Of a stretch of 64,000 nt of DNA, positions 32,165 through 43,069 are shown in pieces; position 1 is the first letter of the stretch; each line of letters opens with the position of its first letter. A program made the position numbers and the translations under genes. The DNA is from Planococcus citri. Its lineage: Eukaryota; Arthropoda; Insecta; Hemiptera; Pseudococcidae. The notes under the pieces are model-generated. The model did not search any database and was not told the origin of the DNA. It saw only the letters and a list, made by a program, of their open reading frames with translations. Location of the stretch: positions 8,556,001 through 8,620,000 of the forward strand of contig NC_088679.1 in the NCBI RefSeq assembly GCF_950023065.1. Direction: 5' to 3'.

Positions 32165-32798
32165 GGAATCAGGTTGTGCCCGAAGCCCCCCCCAAACTAG
32201 TTTGAAAAAAGTAAAGAAAAGAATAACAGGTATAGGTATGGTATATATACTAATTTGTTTAAATCAAAATGTTTCTCCACTTTGGAGGTCTTTATGTAGG
32301 TCACCGACATCGTGGTGCCAGGGGGGGGGGGCTGAGGGAAGGTTTTTCTTGAAGAAAGAATTATCTAGAAGTATTCTGTTCAGAGATGAAAAATTTTCAA
32401 ACAACACTGTACACAACAGCATGGGATTTTTGTCGACTGTGAGGGGCTTTATAGTATGTATACATATAAGGGAACCAACAATACCAACATCATTTGGCTC
32501 ACTTGGGAAACCGGGGGAAGATTTTACTAGAAACGGTGCTTATTTAAAAAGATTATCTGCCCATAAATGAAAAATTATCAAAAAATTTCCACAGACATCA
32601 ATTTTCTATACTTTTTATTTTCCCCAAGTTTAGATAACTCCATTTCTATAAGAGAGCCAGCATAATTTGGGGGTCCAACAAAAGTTATTTCTTGAAGAGG
32701 AGCTCATGTACGTAAGTACATAGAATAACTTGTACGTAGAAATGAAATATTTCCAAATAGATTTCCCTAATTTTGGTTCAATCTAGTTAATTTTTTCT

Positions 32799-32829
<31 letters not shown>

Positions 32830-32930
32830 CAACTTTGGGGACTCCTTTCTAGAGAGCCAATAAAATATGACACAAAAATAAAGAATTTTGATAAATTGGA
32901 TTTTTTTGTAGAGGGTAAACGAGGACAGTA
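32165..32930 (+). repeat. Tandem array, about 160-170 bp unit, forward copy
   Basis: Each unit contains CCAACATCATTTGGCTC-like, GGGGAAGATTTTACTAGAAA-like (CTTGAAGAAAGAATTATCTAG), CAGAGATGAAAAATTTTCA and a CCACAGACATCAATTTTC stretch. About four units. A poly-T tract of about 29 bp sits at 32801-32829 and a G11 tract at 32320. The reverse-orientation relative is at 39640-40430, with a poly-A tract at the matching place. Confidence 0.8.
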
Positions 32931-32957
32931 CTCTGAATAGTAGGGAATATATGCCCT

Positions 32958-33400
32958 CGGTTGTTGTTAACACTGCTAGTGCAGTGCTATCCAGCGGATT
33001 AGTTCCGTTAGATACGCTGACGCCCAAAACAGCCTGCTGTGTCCGCTTCGTAGTTTTTTCAGGTCACTTAGAGTAATCTCTCCTCTGGATGGACATCAGG
33101 ACAACTAGCCTTGAGTAGAACTACTGCATGGACGCGTGTGTTATTATAGCTTTAGGTATTACCTATAGAGGTGTTTTGATATGTTCATTAAGAGAACCCC
33201 AATAAAGTGTTGAAAGCAATTTTTTGTCTTTTATGTTATTGTAAAGGGGCTTAATGACATATGCACAACCTGTATGAGGGATTGTGAAGGATATTAATTT
33301 ACCAAGCATACCCAGGACATGTTCCAGGACAACTCTCCTCCCTCCAGAGGACCTGTTTCCCACCTAAATCCTCTTCACATTGGCGCCCAACGTGGGGCAC
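32958..33400 (+). mobile_element. LTR-retrotransposon relic: putative LTR end plus tRNA-Lys primer-binding site
   Basis: TGGCGCCCAACGTGGGGC at 33381-33398 is the exact complement of the 3' end of insect tRNA-Lys(CUU), the usual primer-binding site of gypsy/Ty3-group elements. Before it the sequence ends CTTCACAT, a plausible LTR 3' end, and an AATAAA signal lies at about 33200. The LTR start at TGTTGTTAAC (32958) is a guess. Around the PBS is a larger dyad, CACATTGG...CCAATGTG. No gag or pol follows, so only the 5' part survives. Confidence 0.6.
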
Positions 33401-34715
33401 CAATGTGTAGAGATGAATTGTGATTCTAACTTGCCCTTCTAAGACAGGACAATTGCACAATTTCTGAAAATCGAGTAGAAAGTTTTTATACGTAAATAAA
33501 ACATTATTTATGAGTCATTGAATGCATAACGTTTGATCAATAAGGTATTACAATATCGAAATAATAAAAAATATCAAAAGTCAGTACATTATATGAATCA
33601 CTACATTACAAAAATCAGGGATAGAAAGCTTTGTTCATTTGAACTTATTTTAACACTCAATCAATATACACAATATTTTTAATGAACATACTCCAACTAC
33701 ACAAAATTTGACCAACAATCATCTTTTCTTATCATGTTCACACATTGTTTACTGTGGGGTGGGGGGGGGGGGGGGTAAAAAGAGTTCTGAACCCTTTTGA
33801 TGCAAAACAAAATACCTCGAAACTCTGGTAGGATCGCTTCAATTGAACTTTGTGAATATTATACCATTTGACGCAGATGGTAATTTTACATGAGAATCCG
33901 TCATTACCTAGTAAATGTTAAAAACTGCAGCTGAACCCTTTTAGTTTTTGTCGTGGGGTGTTCAATTGGGAATCGAAGTGTGACGTCACAATTACATCAC
34001 AGCACATTTTTACCAGATTTCACGTTCTCATTCGCCCATTCGGTCCCAAACAAAACTGTAGTCCCATAAGAAACCATGTAAAAATGGCATGCTTGTCCTT
34101 CAAATTTTTCAATGAATAAGACACTTGTTGATAAAAAACTTATTTAAAACAAAAATTCAGACTTTCTAACATATCATATTATAAAATGAGCTTTTTTTAA
34201 CACAACATTTCATTTCAGATAAAATTGAAACTGAAAAATAGCAAATTTACATGCAATCTTATGGAACGCTTCCGCAGGTTGGGAACAAATGAGATTACTT
34301 ACTTACGCACACAAATATCCGCTTCGATTTTCAATCACAATTTATCACTACATTTTTTAAATTTTGATTTTTTTTTCAACTTGGTTGGGGGGGGTGGAGG
34401 GGCCTACTTGTGATACTTTTTTCACAGACAAGGGAAAATGAAAAAACAGAAAATAATTTTCTCACCTGATGTAACAACTTTGGGGAGGGGGGTAGCATGC
34501 CCGAGAAACTCCAAAATCAGGTTTTCAGCTGCTATTGTTTAGGTATGTATTTGTTGATGGATAACAAAATTTAGAATTATTTGAAAGTTGCATAAAATAT
34601 CTTTAAAAAATACTTACATTTTCATCTTATATCTCGTCAACCGTTACATAAGTAATTGTGATAATTTTTTTTTTTGGGGGGGGGGGGGGTGTTTATAATT
34701 TCTAGATTATTACAC
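33400..34715. other. No gene recognised; G-tract-rich
   Basis: AT-rich sequence with long G tracts at about 33758-33775, 34386-34402 and 34675-34690. Nothing coding is seen. Confidence 0.4.
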
Positions 34716-34719
34716 CCTA

Positions 34720-35480
34720 ATACGTTAGATTAGATTGAATTTGTCAGGTGGTGTTTTTTTAACAAGAGTAATAAATTTTTCTATTTCGGAGGGGCTGTCA
34801 GGAATGGAGAGAGAGTTTTCATCTATTTGGAGAGATAATCGATCTTGGTGTAATTGGGGACAATGGAATAGCCTAATAGGTGTTGAACAGATATGGGTTC
34901 AGAAGAGCAAAATTGACATGATGGTTTAGGGGCTTTTAGGTAAAGATGGTTATGTGTGATTTTGGTGTGTCCAATTCTCAGCCTTGTCAAGATAACTTCT
35001 TCAAGTCTATTTAAGTGGGAGAGGTTTTTTCAAGGATGAACTGATTTTTTATGTTGGAAGAGCTTGTTGGTTGTTTGTTGTGACCAGAAATGTTGCCAAT
35101 TCATGTATATATTTTGATTGAGAAAAGATTTGATGTCGTCAGCTGTGATTATAAATGGTAAGGGGGGAAAGAGTAGTTGCAGATTTTACATAAGTATCAA
35201 TAATTTCGTTTCCAGCGATTCCAATATGGCTGGGATCATACATAAACTGAATAATAAAGTGGGAATTTTGTAGCTCAAATAGTTTTTTAAGAATATTTTG
35301 AACTATAGGGTGATCAGAAAATAGGTTTTGTATAGAAATCAATGAACTTAAGGAATCACTCTGGACCAAAAAATGTTGAATCATAGAGATTGGAAATTTT
35401 ATTTTCTACAACTTGTCTTCTTATAAGTTTTTCCCTAAGCGTTAATTTTTCACGCCAAATGGCAAAAACTATAATACACT
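34720..35480 (-). pseudogene. LINE RNase H / C-terminal fragment (minus strand)
   Basis: Minus-strand frames show VQSDSLSSLISIQNLF (catalytic S/TDS), FMYDPSHIGIAGNEIIDTYVKSAT (the W-PSH-GI-GNE-aD--AK block), then after a break RLEEVILTRLRIGHTKITH and CQFCSSEPISVQHLL (the CxxC...HLL zinc-knuckle-like motif at LINE C-termini). It is a 5'-truncated LINE copy, with a stop in HP*KNL. The RNase H Tyr-for-Trp and Tyr-for-Ala changes also indicate decay. Confidence 0.82.
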
Positions 35481-35489
35481 AGATAATAT

Positions 35490-38090
35490 TGATTTTAATC
35501 AAATTTTCGACGTTGTAATTATGATTATTTCAACCATAATGTCGAGTGCCCTAGATTTACCTTCCCTCTACAACCCCTCCGAATCCAAACCAGGAAACTT
35601 TATAATTGATAAATTTTCATTTTTATTTTCGTATTCAAAAATAAAAACAATAATTTTCGACAAGAAAAGCATACCTACCTACTTACCTACCTACATTCTC
35701 ATTATTATTTCGACGATTGTTTCCATCAAACAATTCTGATACAAACCAGCTCCGAACAGCTTTGTGATAAAAAAAAGATGAGAATCTTTGTCGCATAGTC
35801 GAGAATTTTCTGTCTTCTTCTTGAAAACAACCTCTCTAAGACAGAGATAAGACACTTTTCGCCTTTTCGTAGTACCTAGATGAAAGAGAAGCCGGCGAGA
35901 ATTTTTTGTTGCCTCTGTGCAATCTATAATTAGCGCGTGAATTTTAAAGCAATGAATGGAATGCCATTATTTATAAGCATTTGCCACCTACCTTCGTGTA
36001 CGATACCTTGAAAAAGGAATTATTCGGGACCTAATTTCTGGAATAATTTCGATATTAAAGTTTGTTCAGCTCGAACGAGCGACGAACGCGAACGGCGTTG
36101 GTATTTAAGACGCGAAAACTGTGTAGAAAAGACGCCACGCCGCACCAACGAGAAGAGGAAATTATAAAGAAAATCAAAAATTTACCTCTAGAAGAAGCGA
36201 GACGAAGCCGTAGGCAGGATATTGCCGCCGCTTCGCCGTCTATATAAATTCGAAATACTTGACGATGTTGTTTCAAATTGATGGCAAAAATGAAGATTTT
36301 GGCTCGGTAAAGTTGGCGGCACGACGTGGCGCGTTTTGTCGGCTACAACAGCAAAAAGCTCGACGAACGTGCAAAGTTTTCGTGTAGTGTGTGGCGTGAA
36401 AGAAAACACATACGAAATGGAAATTTATCCTACGAGTATTTTTGCCAACAAGCTGCAAATGTCATTTTACGACTTGAAATGCGAAGCGAAATTTGCGCCG
36501 CGCCGCGCCGCGCCACCAGTCGTCGAAAAATTTCGACTCGAAGAAAATAGAGGCGTGTTGTATGTAGTAGTAGTAGAGTTAGGAATGTTCACACACCGCA
36601 ATATCTCGGCGAATTATTCGATTGTTTTCCGCTTCGTAGGTACGTATTTTACTCGTATATGTGAACGTGGAACAAATCGAGCTTTGCAGAGATGCGGTGG
36701 AGAAATTTCATTATGAATGACTCAATCGCGTCAAGATCGTCGATAAGTATAGAAAAATACAAGACTCGGGTGGCCAACAACAGTAAACAGATTCGAATCG
36801 CTGCGAGTTGATTTGGATTTTCACAATAACAAAATAATCATAATGTTCTCGACGTTTTTTCGGCTCTATTCAGAGTTTCAGACCATACTTTACCCAGGAA
36901 GAGTAAGCATCAAAGTCTTTGGAGCCTTGGAGGGTTCAAAATCGAAATCGCAAAACCTCCAGGGAGGTCTTTGAGTTTCATTTGGCCACAAGAGACGATG
37001 GTATAGAAACAAAATTTTCCATTGTAATTTTTTTTTCTTTACGGAAAGCATGAAAATTACTCGCTTGGGAAGAATGACGTTGAAGAAACCGAGTAAAACG
37101 AAGTCTTTGATAATGTGTTCGTGTTTTTAACTTACTGCAATTAGAATATTCTTATCAGTTTTCACGTTTAATTAGAATCGAAAAGTAGGTAACTCGGAAT
37201 AATTGGAATTAATGGTGTACGAGTTTCCAGTTTACCAACAACGTTAGACATTAGACACCCACCATCTTAATCGTGTTGTACGAATAGGTAGGTATCTATC
37301 CACCTACGATTATGACGACGACAATGTGAAGAAGTTGCAGTAAACGTTGCATTACTTAAGTAGATTGTCTTGTTTGTATGTCTTCTTCAAGGAAATTTCT
37401 GAATAACTCGAATCAACTCAATGTTCAGAATTTTATAAATACAAAGACCGGCACGGACTGGGTCGGTTGGAGGATCCTGGATGGCGGATGCACCGAGTGG
37501 GGTTCTCAAAATTTCACCCCCGCCCCACCCATGAGAATCTTTCTGTTGTGAAATCGATTTTTGTTTTCATCTTTTCATTCAATTTCGCCAAAATTACCTA
37601 GTAGGTACACCTAAGAGGAACAAAACTAGAGTTTCTTTAGGAGGGGGGGGGGTGTGTTTGTTAGAAATTTGAAACGAGAAAAAATACCAATTTTGCCGAA
37701 TAAAATGACAAACTTTTATATTGTAAAATAAAAGATGTAATGAAATTTTTGCCAATTGAAATAATTCGTATTCAGGCTTTTCCTTTTGAGTTTATGGAAG
37801 TTTCAAAAATTGATTTTTTTTGGTTTAGCAAAGAGATGAAATTTAACTCGAGCAAAGTGAGGGCAAACGCTTTTAAAAATTCGTACTTCGAGAGGTAAAA
37901 AAACAATATTTTTTTTAAATTTGCTCATTTTTTCATCTCAAAATTTTAGAATTTGAATGATGTGTTTTAAAAAATTTCAATTTTGAAAATGAAAAGCAAA
38001 CTGGCTCCAGAGGAGTAAGAGCAAAAGCCAGTTTCAAGAAGTAGAAAATCAATGTCTTTTTTTGGTTTAAACATTTCTTAAAATTTGAAT
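35490..38090. other. No gene recognised; CpG-rich centre
   Basis: 36050-36720 is the most CpG-rich block here, with CGCCGCGCCGCGCCGCGCC at 36497-36515 and several overlapping open frames on both strands (the longest is 126 codons, 36336-36716, plus). None shows a recognisable domain. 37600-38050 holds two degenerate units of the CGAG-AAAG-GAGGGC repeat also seen at 63 kb. Confidence 0.4.
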
Positions 38091-38097
38091 AAGCTAA

Positions 38098-39304
38098 ACT
38101 ACCAGTTATGGAGCACTTTTTCACAACTAATTGCCAAGACATCATTTATGACCCAATTTTGATATTTTTTTTCTTAAATAATCCTTGAAGCTTCCTCTTT
38201 CACTTCAAGGTGTTCAGTTTTGAAAAAAAGTAATTTTCATTTCCCTAATTCCTATTTTGAAATAAGGTCTAAAAAAAGACAGTTTTTGAGGAGGTACCAA
38301 TTATGGATCATGCAAATATGAATGGAAGCGTTTAATTTTTTTTCACTCTGAGGCCAGTTAAAGTACCCTGAGAACCACATTAGAAAATTTTCATCATCAA
38401 AGTTCACAAATATTGAAATTGAAAAACTACCAGTTGTGGGCCGGTCGGCCGGTCTGTAATTGGTAACTACCTGATAACCCTTTTGAAATTAAAAATTTCA
38501 TAGAAAAAAAAATTAGCTACCAATTATTGTGGATCAAACCAATTATGGACCAAAACTGAATTTCACAATTTGAATGTTTATTCACAGGAACATGAAAATA
38601 TATGTGGTATGCAACATAAATACGTAAGACTTGGCTTATAATCATCAATTTTGAAAACATTACAGCGATTTCATGTTTGAACATTGTCATTCTACCAAAA
38701 AGCGCCTAACATAAACCTAAAATCCGCAAAAAAGTTTGAACATGCAAAAAAGTAGTTCTTGGTACTTAGCTTCACACATAGAAACCAAATGTTTGTCAAA
38801 TATACTCTTTGGATCGATGTAATTGAATTAAGTAATTAAAAACCCTTGTACAAATTTTACAAAATTTTTGCTGTAAAAATGTTTACTTTCTGATTACAAA
38901 CCCGCGGAGCACACTGATAACACCCAACATCCAAAGACCATGCATTTCTGGGTAGGCTACACTCAAGGCAACACAATGCCGCAATTGGCACTACTATTCA
39001 GTGGCGTAGCCAAGGGATGGCCCCCCCTTGAGAGCGAAAATTTGAAAGAAAACATGCAAAAATGGACGTTTTTTCGTTGTTTGGACCCATTTTTTCCAAA
39101 ATATTTTCATGAAAGCACCACACATTACAATAAATTTTCAGAAAATTACCCCTCATTTCGATTTTTCATGCCTAAAAATCTGGTTTTGCCCCCTCCTTGA
39201 GAAAGTCCTGGCTACGCCACTGCTCCTATTGCACAAGTTGCAAACTAGCCAGGCCATCGCAAAAAAAAGACCTGTAATTGGTACCTCGGTCCGTAACTGG
39301 TAGT
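38098..39304. mobile_element. Possible TIR element with ACTACCAGTTAYGG ends
   Basis: ACTACCAGTTATGG (38098) and CCGTAACTGGTAGT (ending 39304) are inverted, 13 of 14 matching. Within, motifs such as ACCAATTATGGA, CTACCAGTTGTGG and TGTAATTGGTA recur near both ends, like subterminal repeats. No clear target duplication. Contains the hAT MITE at 38999-39222. Confidence 0.5.
38999..39222. mobile_element. hAT MITE (224 bp), CAGTGGCGTAGCCA termini
   Basis: CAGTGGCGTAGCCAAGG at the left and TCCTGGCTACGCCACTG at the right. CAGTGGCGTAGCCA is a widespread end sequence of insect hAT MITEs. The flanks CTACTATT (38991-38998) and CTCCTATT (39223-39230) are an 8-bp duplication with one mismatch. The short open frames over it are not genes. 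Confidence 0.92.
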
Positions 39305-39639
39305 ATACCTTATTCATCTAGGTACCAAGATTTTTATAAAAATTTGATCTCAATTTGAAAAACAAAAAACAAAAAACAGAAGCCCAAGTTAAGTGAGAGC
39401 AACAAATTTTTAAAAAATGCGTATTTTGACAACACAATTTTAAAATTTGAATGCATACTCAATTAAAAATGTCGATTTTCAAATAAAAGAAAAGCAATCT
39501 AGCCCGAGTGAAGCGAAGACAAAAGCTTGAAAAAATTCATGTTTGGAGAAAGTAAACTAATTTTTTTTCATATTTCAAATCCATGTCAGAGGGCGGAATT
39601 TTGCCACGTTTTTTCTTTAGATTTTTGATTTGCTACCTA

Positions 39640-40430
39640 TGTACAGCGAAAAAAAAAAAAAAAAAAAAAAAACTCAATTCATCAAAATTCTTTGTTTTTG
39701 CATTAGAATTTTCCTAAATAATCCCCTTTTCAAGAAAAAACTTTCCCCAGCCCTTCAAACCATATTGGCTCTCCAGAAAGGAGCCCTCAAAGATGAAAAA
39801 ATCAGAAAAAATGAGAATAAATCAAAATTGGGAAATTTGTTTTGGAAAATATCTCATTTCCACATAGATAATAAATTATGAATTATTCTACATGACCCCT
39901 TTCTGAAGGATAAATTTTCGTAGGATCCCCAAAATGATGTTGGCTCTCTGGTATGGAGCCCCCGAATTTGGAAAACGTAAAAAAACAAAAAAATCCGTGT
40001 CTGTGAAAATTTTTTGAAAATTTTTCATTTATGGGCAGAATCTTTCTAAATAAGATAGTTTCAAGAAAAACCTTTCATCGGTCTCCCAAATGATGTTGGT
40101 TCCCGAAGCTCCTACAGGTCGTAAAAAAGAACCCCCCCCCCGAAATTTTTTTTTTGGAAAATTGATATCTGTGTTGCAAATTTTTTTTGAAAATATTTCA
40201 TTTCTAGGCAGAGTAGGTACTTTTAAATAATCACATTTTCAAGAAAAATCCTCCCTTCATCCTCTAAATGATCGTGATCCCCTTGCATAAAGCTCGTGAA
40301 GTTGAAAAATATCGAAAAATATGAAAAAGTGATGTCTGTAGGGTACAAATTATTTGAAAATTTTTCATCTCTGAACAGAATAGCCCTCCAAAGTTGAAAA
40401 AATTAAACAAATTATAATGTTTTTTTCAAG
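39640..40430 (-). repeat. Tandem array, reverse-orientation relative of 32165-32930
   Basis: About four units of the same family on the opposite strand, recognisable from CATTTATGGGCAGAATCTTT, AAATGATGTTGGTTCCCGAA and TTTTCATCTCTGAACAGAAT (complements of the 32.3-32.6 kb motifs), including a poly-A tract at 39649-39671 opposite the poly-T at 32801. The two arrays could pair as inverted repeats 7 kb apart. Confidence 0.78.
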
Positions 40431-40639
40431 TCAATCTCCTTTCAGAGTTCTTTTAAATCTCTTCGAGAAAAAATCTCCATACTTGTTGGATGTTTAATTT
40501 TCATCATGGCAATTGACAATTTTACGCCGAAAGTGACTAAACTGAAATCAATAGTTTTGGTTCCCCAAAGCAATAACCTTGGCTAGTTCAACTCATTCAA
40601 TTACATAATTATAAAATTAATCTTTTAATAAATCAAATT

Positions 40640-41060
40640 ACTTTTAGAAACTGGGGTGGGGAGCAATTTTCACTTTTTCATTGCAAAAGTGATTGGGGGG
40701 GGGGGATTAAAAACATTACCTACGTAGTGTTTTTCTGATGAAGATGGAAAACCAAACCCATGGATTAAAATTCAAAAAACAATATATATTAATCTTTTTT
40801 CGAAAAAGGGGACAATTTCCACCTTTCTTTTTATCATGCCGGGGCGGGGGGGCAAAAATACTTGACAGTATTTCTGATGAAAATGGACCAAATCCTAGGA
40901 TTAGAGAGTGAAAAAAACCGTGAAAATGTCAATTTTCGGATTTCTCACGTAATATGTATTTTGAGAATATTTGGCGGGGGGGGGGGGGACTCCCGGCATG
41001 ACTTATTTTTAGTAACATATGTCTGATGAAATTTTTTTCATGAAACCCGAAAACTTTGGG
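40640..41060. repeat. Three-copy tandem repeat (about 137-150 bp) with poly-G tracts
   Basis: TTTTCTGATGAAGATGGA (40731), TATTTCTGATGAAAATGGA (40867) and TATGTCTGATGAAATTT (41019) mark successive units; each is preceded by a G-rich tract (G11 at 40694, GGGGCGGGGGGG at 40842, G14 at 40976). A fourth weak relative is at 46840. Confidence 0.7.
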
Positions 41061-41069
41061 ACATAGAGC

Positions 41070-43060
41070 TCTCTCCTCTATAATCCACAGACTAGCCATG
41101 GGTTGAGATAAGGGGCTGAAATGGGAATATTGAAGTCAATTTTAGCTGAGTAGGAATTTGAGTGAAGTTTTGGAAGTGGAAAGCTCACAATTTCAAAAAT
41201 TTTGTCTGATACTTCGATTTTTTCATGTTTTGTAAAATTGAGAGGCTTGCCGGCATCACTCATTTTTCATCGAGGGGGTTGAAAATTTCATGGCGTGATT
41301 TTCTCACCAGAGACAGGAGGTGGAACTGGGAAAAAACGAAAAAAAAATTTCCATCATATATGTACCATATAAGGCACCTATATCAATGAGTAGGTAATAA
41401 TACCTAATATAGAGTTGAAGCATAAAAACGATCGAAGACTAATAATACTCTTTATTCTATACCTACTTATAAGAATGTACTTGACCTGTACAATTTGATA
41501 TTTCGGTTTAGCGAAATATTCGGAGGCCATCGTAGATACAGTACGCCGTGTTTAATAAAAGGAAGACTTGGAAATGAGACCAGAAGAGGAAAAATAAACT
41601 AAAAACTAAATCCCAAATTGACCATTGAAAGGTCGACTCAACATTACTGGGAATCCTAACAAGTTCGTTATAAATTAGGCTCATATACCGAGCGAGTACA
41701 GCTTTTCCCATACTACATATATACGAGTAGAAAATCTACACACATTCACATTTTCACCTCCCTCTGCGCACTTGTGTTCGTCATCGTCTGATTTCATCAT
41801 CATCGGCAGTGGAAAAATTCTCAATAACTCGACAACTGTCAGCTCGTTCGTTTCATACTTCGTTACCACCACATAAAACACACATCACATATACTACAAT
41901 ATTATACACACGTAGGTAAACTATACATAGTTATATCGTTATCGCCCAGCACAAAACGTTCTCTGATAACTCGTAAACCGCCAACTTGGCGGTAGCCCTT
42001 CGAGAGGGTAATTTGGTGTCGGTGTCGGTGGCGCCCGCGGCCTGGGCCGCGGTCGTTTTCTAACATCTGACATTAGTATTCGGTCACCGACATTTATTCC
42101 CTTCGGGGGTAACGTATTCGTTTGATTAGCAAACTTTACCCATTAAGAATCGTTTTCCCAACTACAGCGTTTCTGCGCGCCACAGCTCTAGCTCGACTAG
42201 CGTTCGAGGTGGCCTAAAATTTGATTATATACGCTAATTTTGAAACGGTCAAATTACACCCGTTAACAGCGATTTAATTGCCCTACGTCGTGATTTATTA
42301 TACGCAAAAGCGAACGCCGCCGCGTCCTAGTCCTCTTCCATGCAGCCTTCCCTCTGTATCATGGGTTCCTCCAGCGCGTGAAAAACGGTCGAAAAACTTT
42401 CCCCGATGACCAACCACTCTTGATTTCGGTTCCTCTTATTCTAAGCGTATGCATTACGAATACATCCCTACACATAGACACACTCGTATACGAGCAACGG
42501 AGCTTCGCGCTCTTAAACCAGCACCATTACGCACTTGTCACATTCTATAGTATAATTCATGTCGTCAGACTGTAATACGACCATGGTTTAAGGGCACAAT
42601 CGTCCCGTACCTCGACTACTCATCGCATCCTTATGTATAGGTATTTTATGTGTATTTAACTCGACTGAGCTATGGCGGCGCAGCGGCGACCACCTCTAAT
42701 TTAAAATCATCCTATTAAATGGCCATTTAACCGTGACAATGAACTGTCAAGGTTCCTTATGTATGTGTGTGCTCGGCGAGGGTTAAGTACCTATAGTTAC
42801 GGTGTATGTAGAATAGATGGAGGTACCGATTTATCAAGGAAACAAATTACGTAATAAATGAATAGATAGATAGATACCCAGATCTAGCATATTTTCTCCA
42901 CTATAGGTACTTTTCATTTCGTTCTCCTTCTCGTGTGTAGAAATGAAGGTTTGTTTTTATCATTTTTCGAGTTTCACTTTTTTACACTCCCATCTTCTGA
43001 TGTTGTTGAATTTCATGAGAAAATAATTGTCTATTTCTTCGATTTTCGCCAACCTTCAAT
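41070..43060. other. No gene recognised; CpG-rich block at 41.9-42.8 kb
   Basis: 41940-42800 is non-repetitive with a GCGGCCTGGGCCGC hairpin at 42038-42051 and many CpG. This looks like a promoter-type or conserved non-coding block. I checked for rRNA and tRNA signatures and saw none. The open frames at 41508-41881 (minus) have no domain. Confidence 0.4.
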
Positions 43061-43069
43061 AAGAGTAAT

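Noticed and set aside
36336..36716. 126-codon plus-strand frame
   Set aside because: Overlaps other frames in a GC-rich block, low-complexity stretch from a GCGCC repeat, no recognised family.
41990..42330. GC-rich block as rRNA or tRNA gene
   Set aside because: No conserved rRNA core segments and no cloverleaf; only a local GCGGCC-TG-GGCCGC hairpin.
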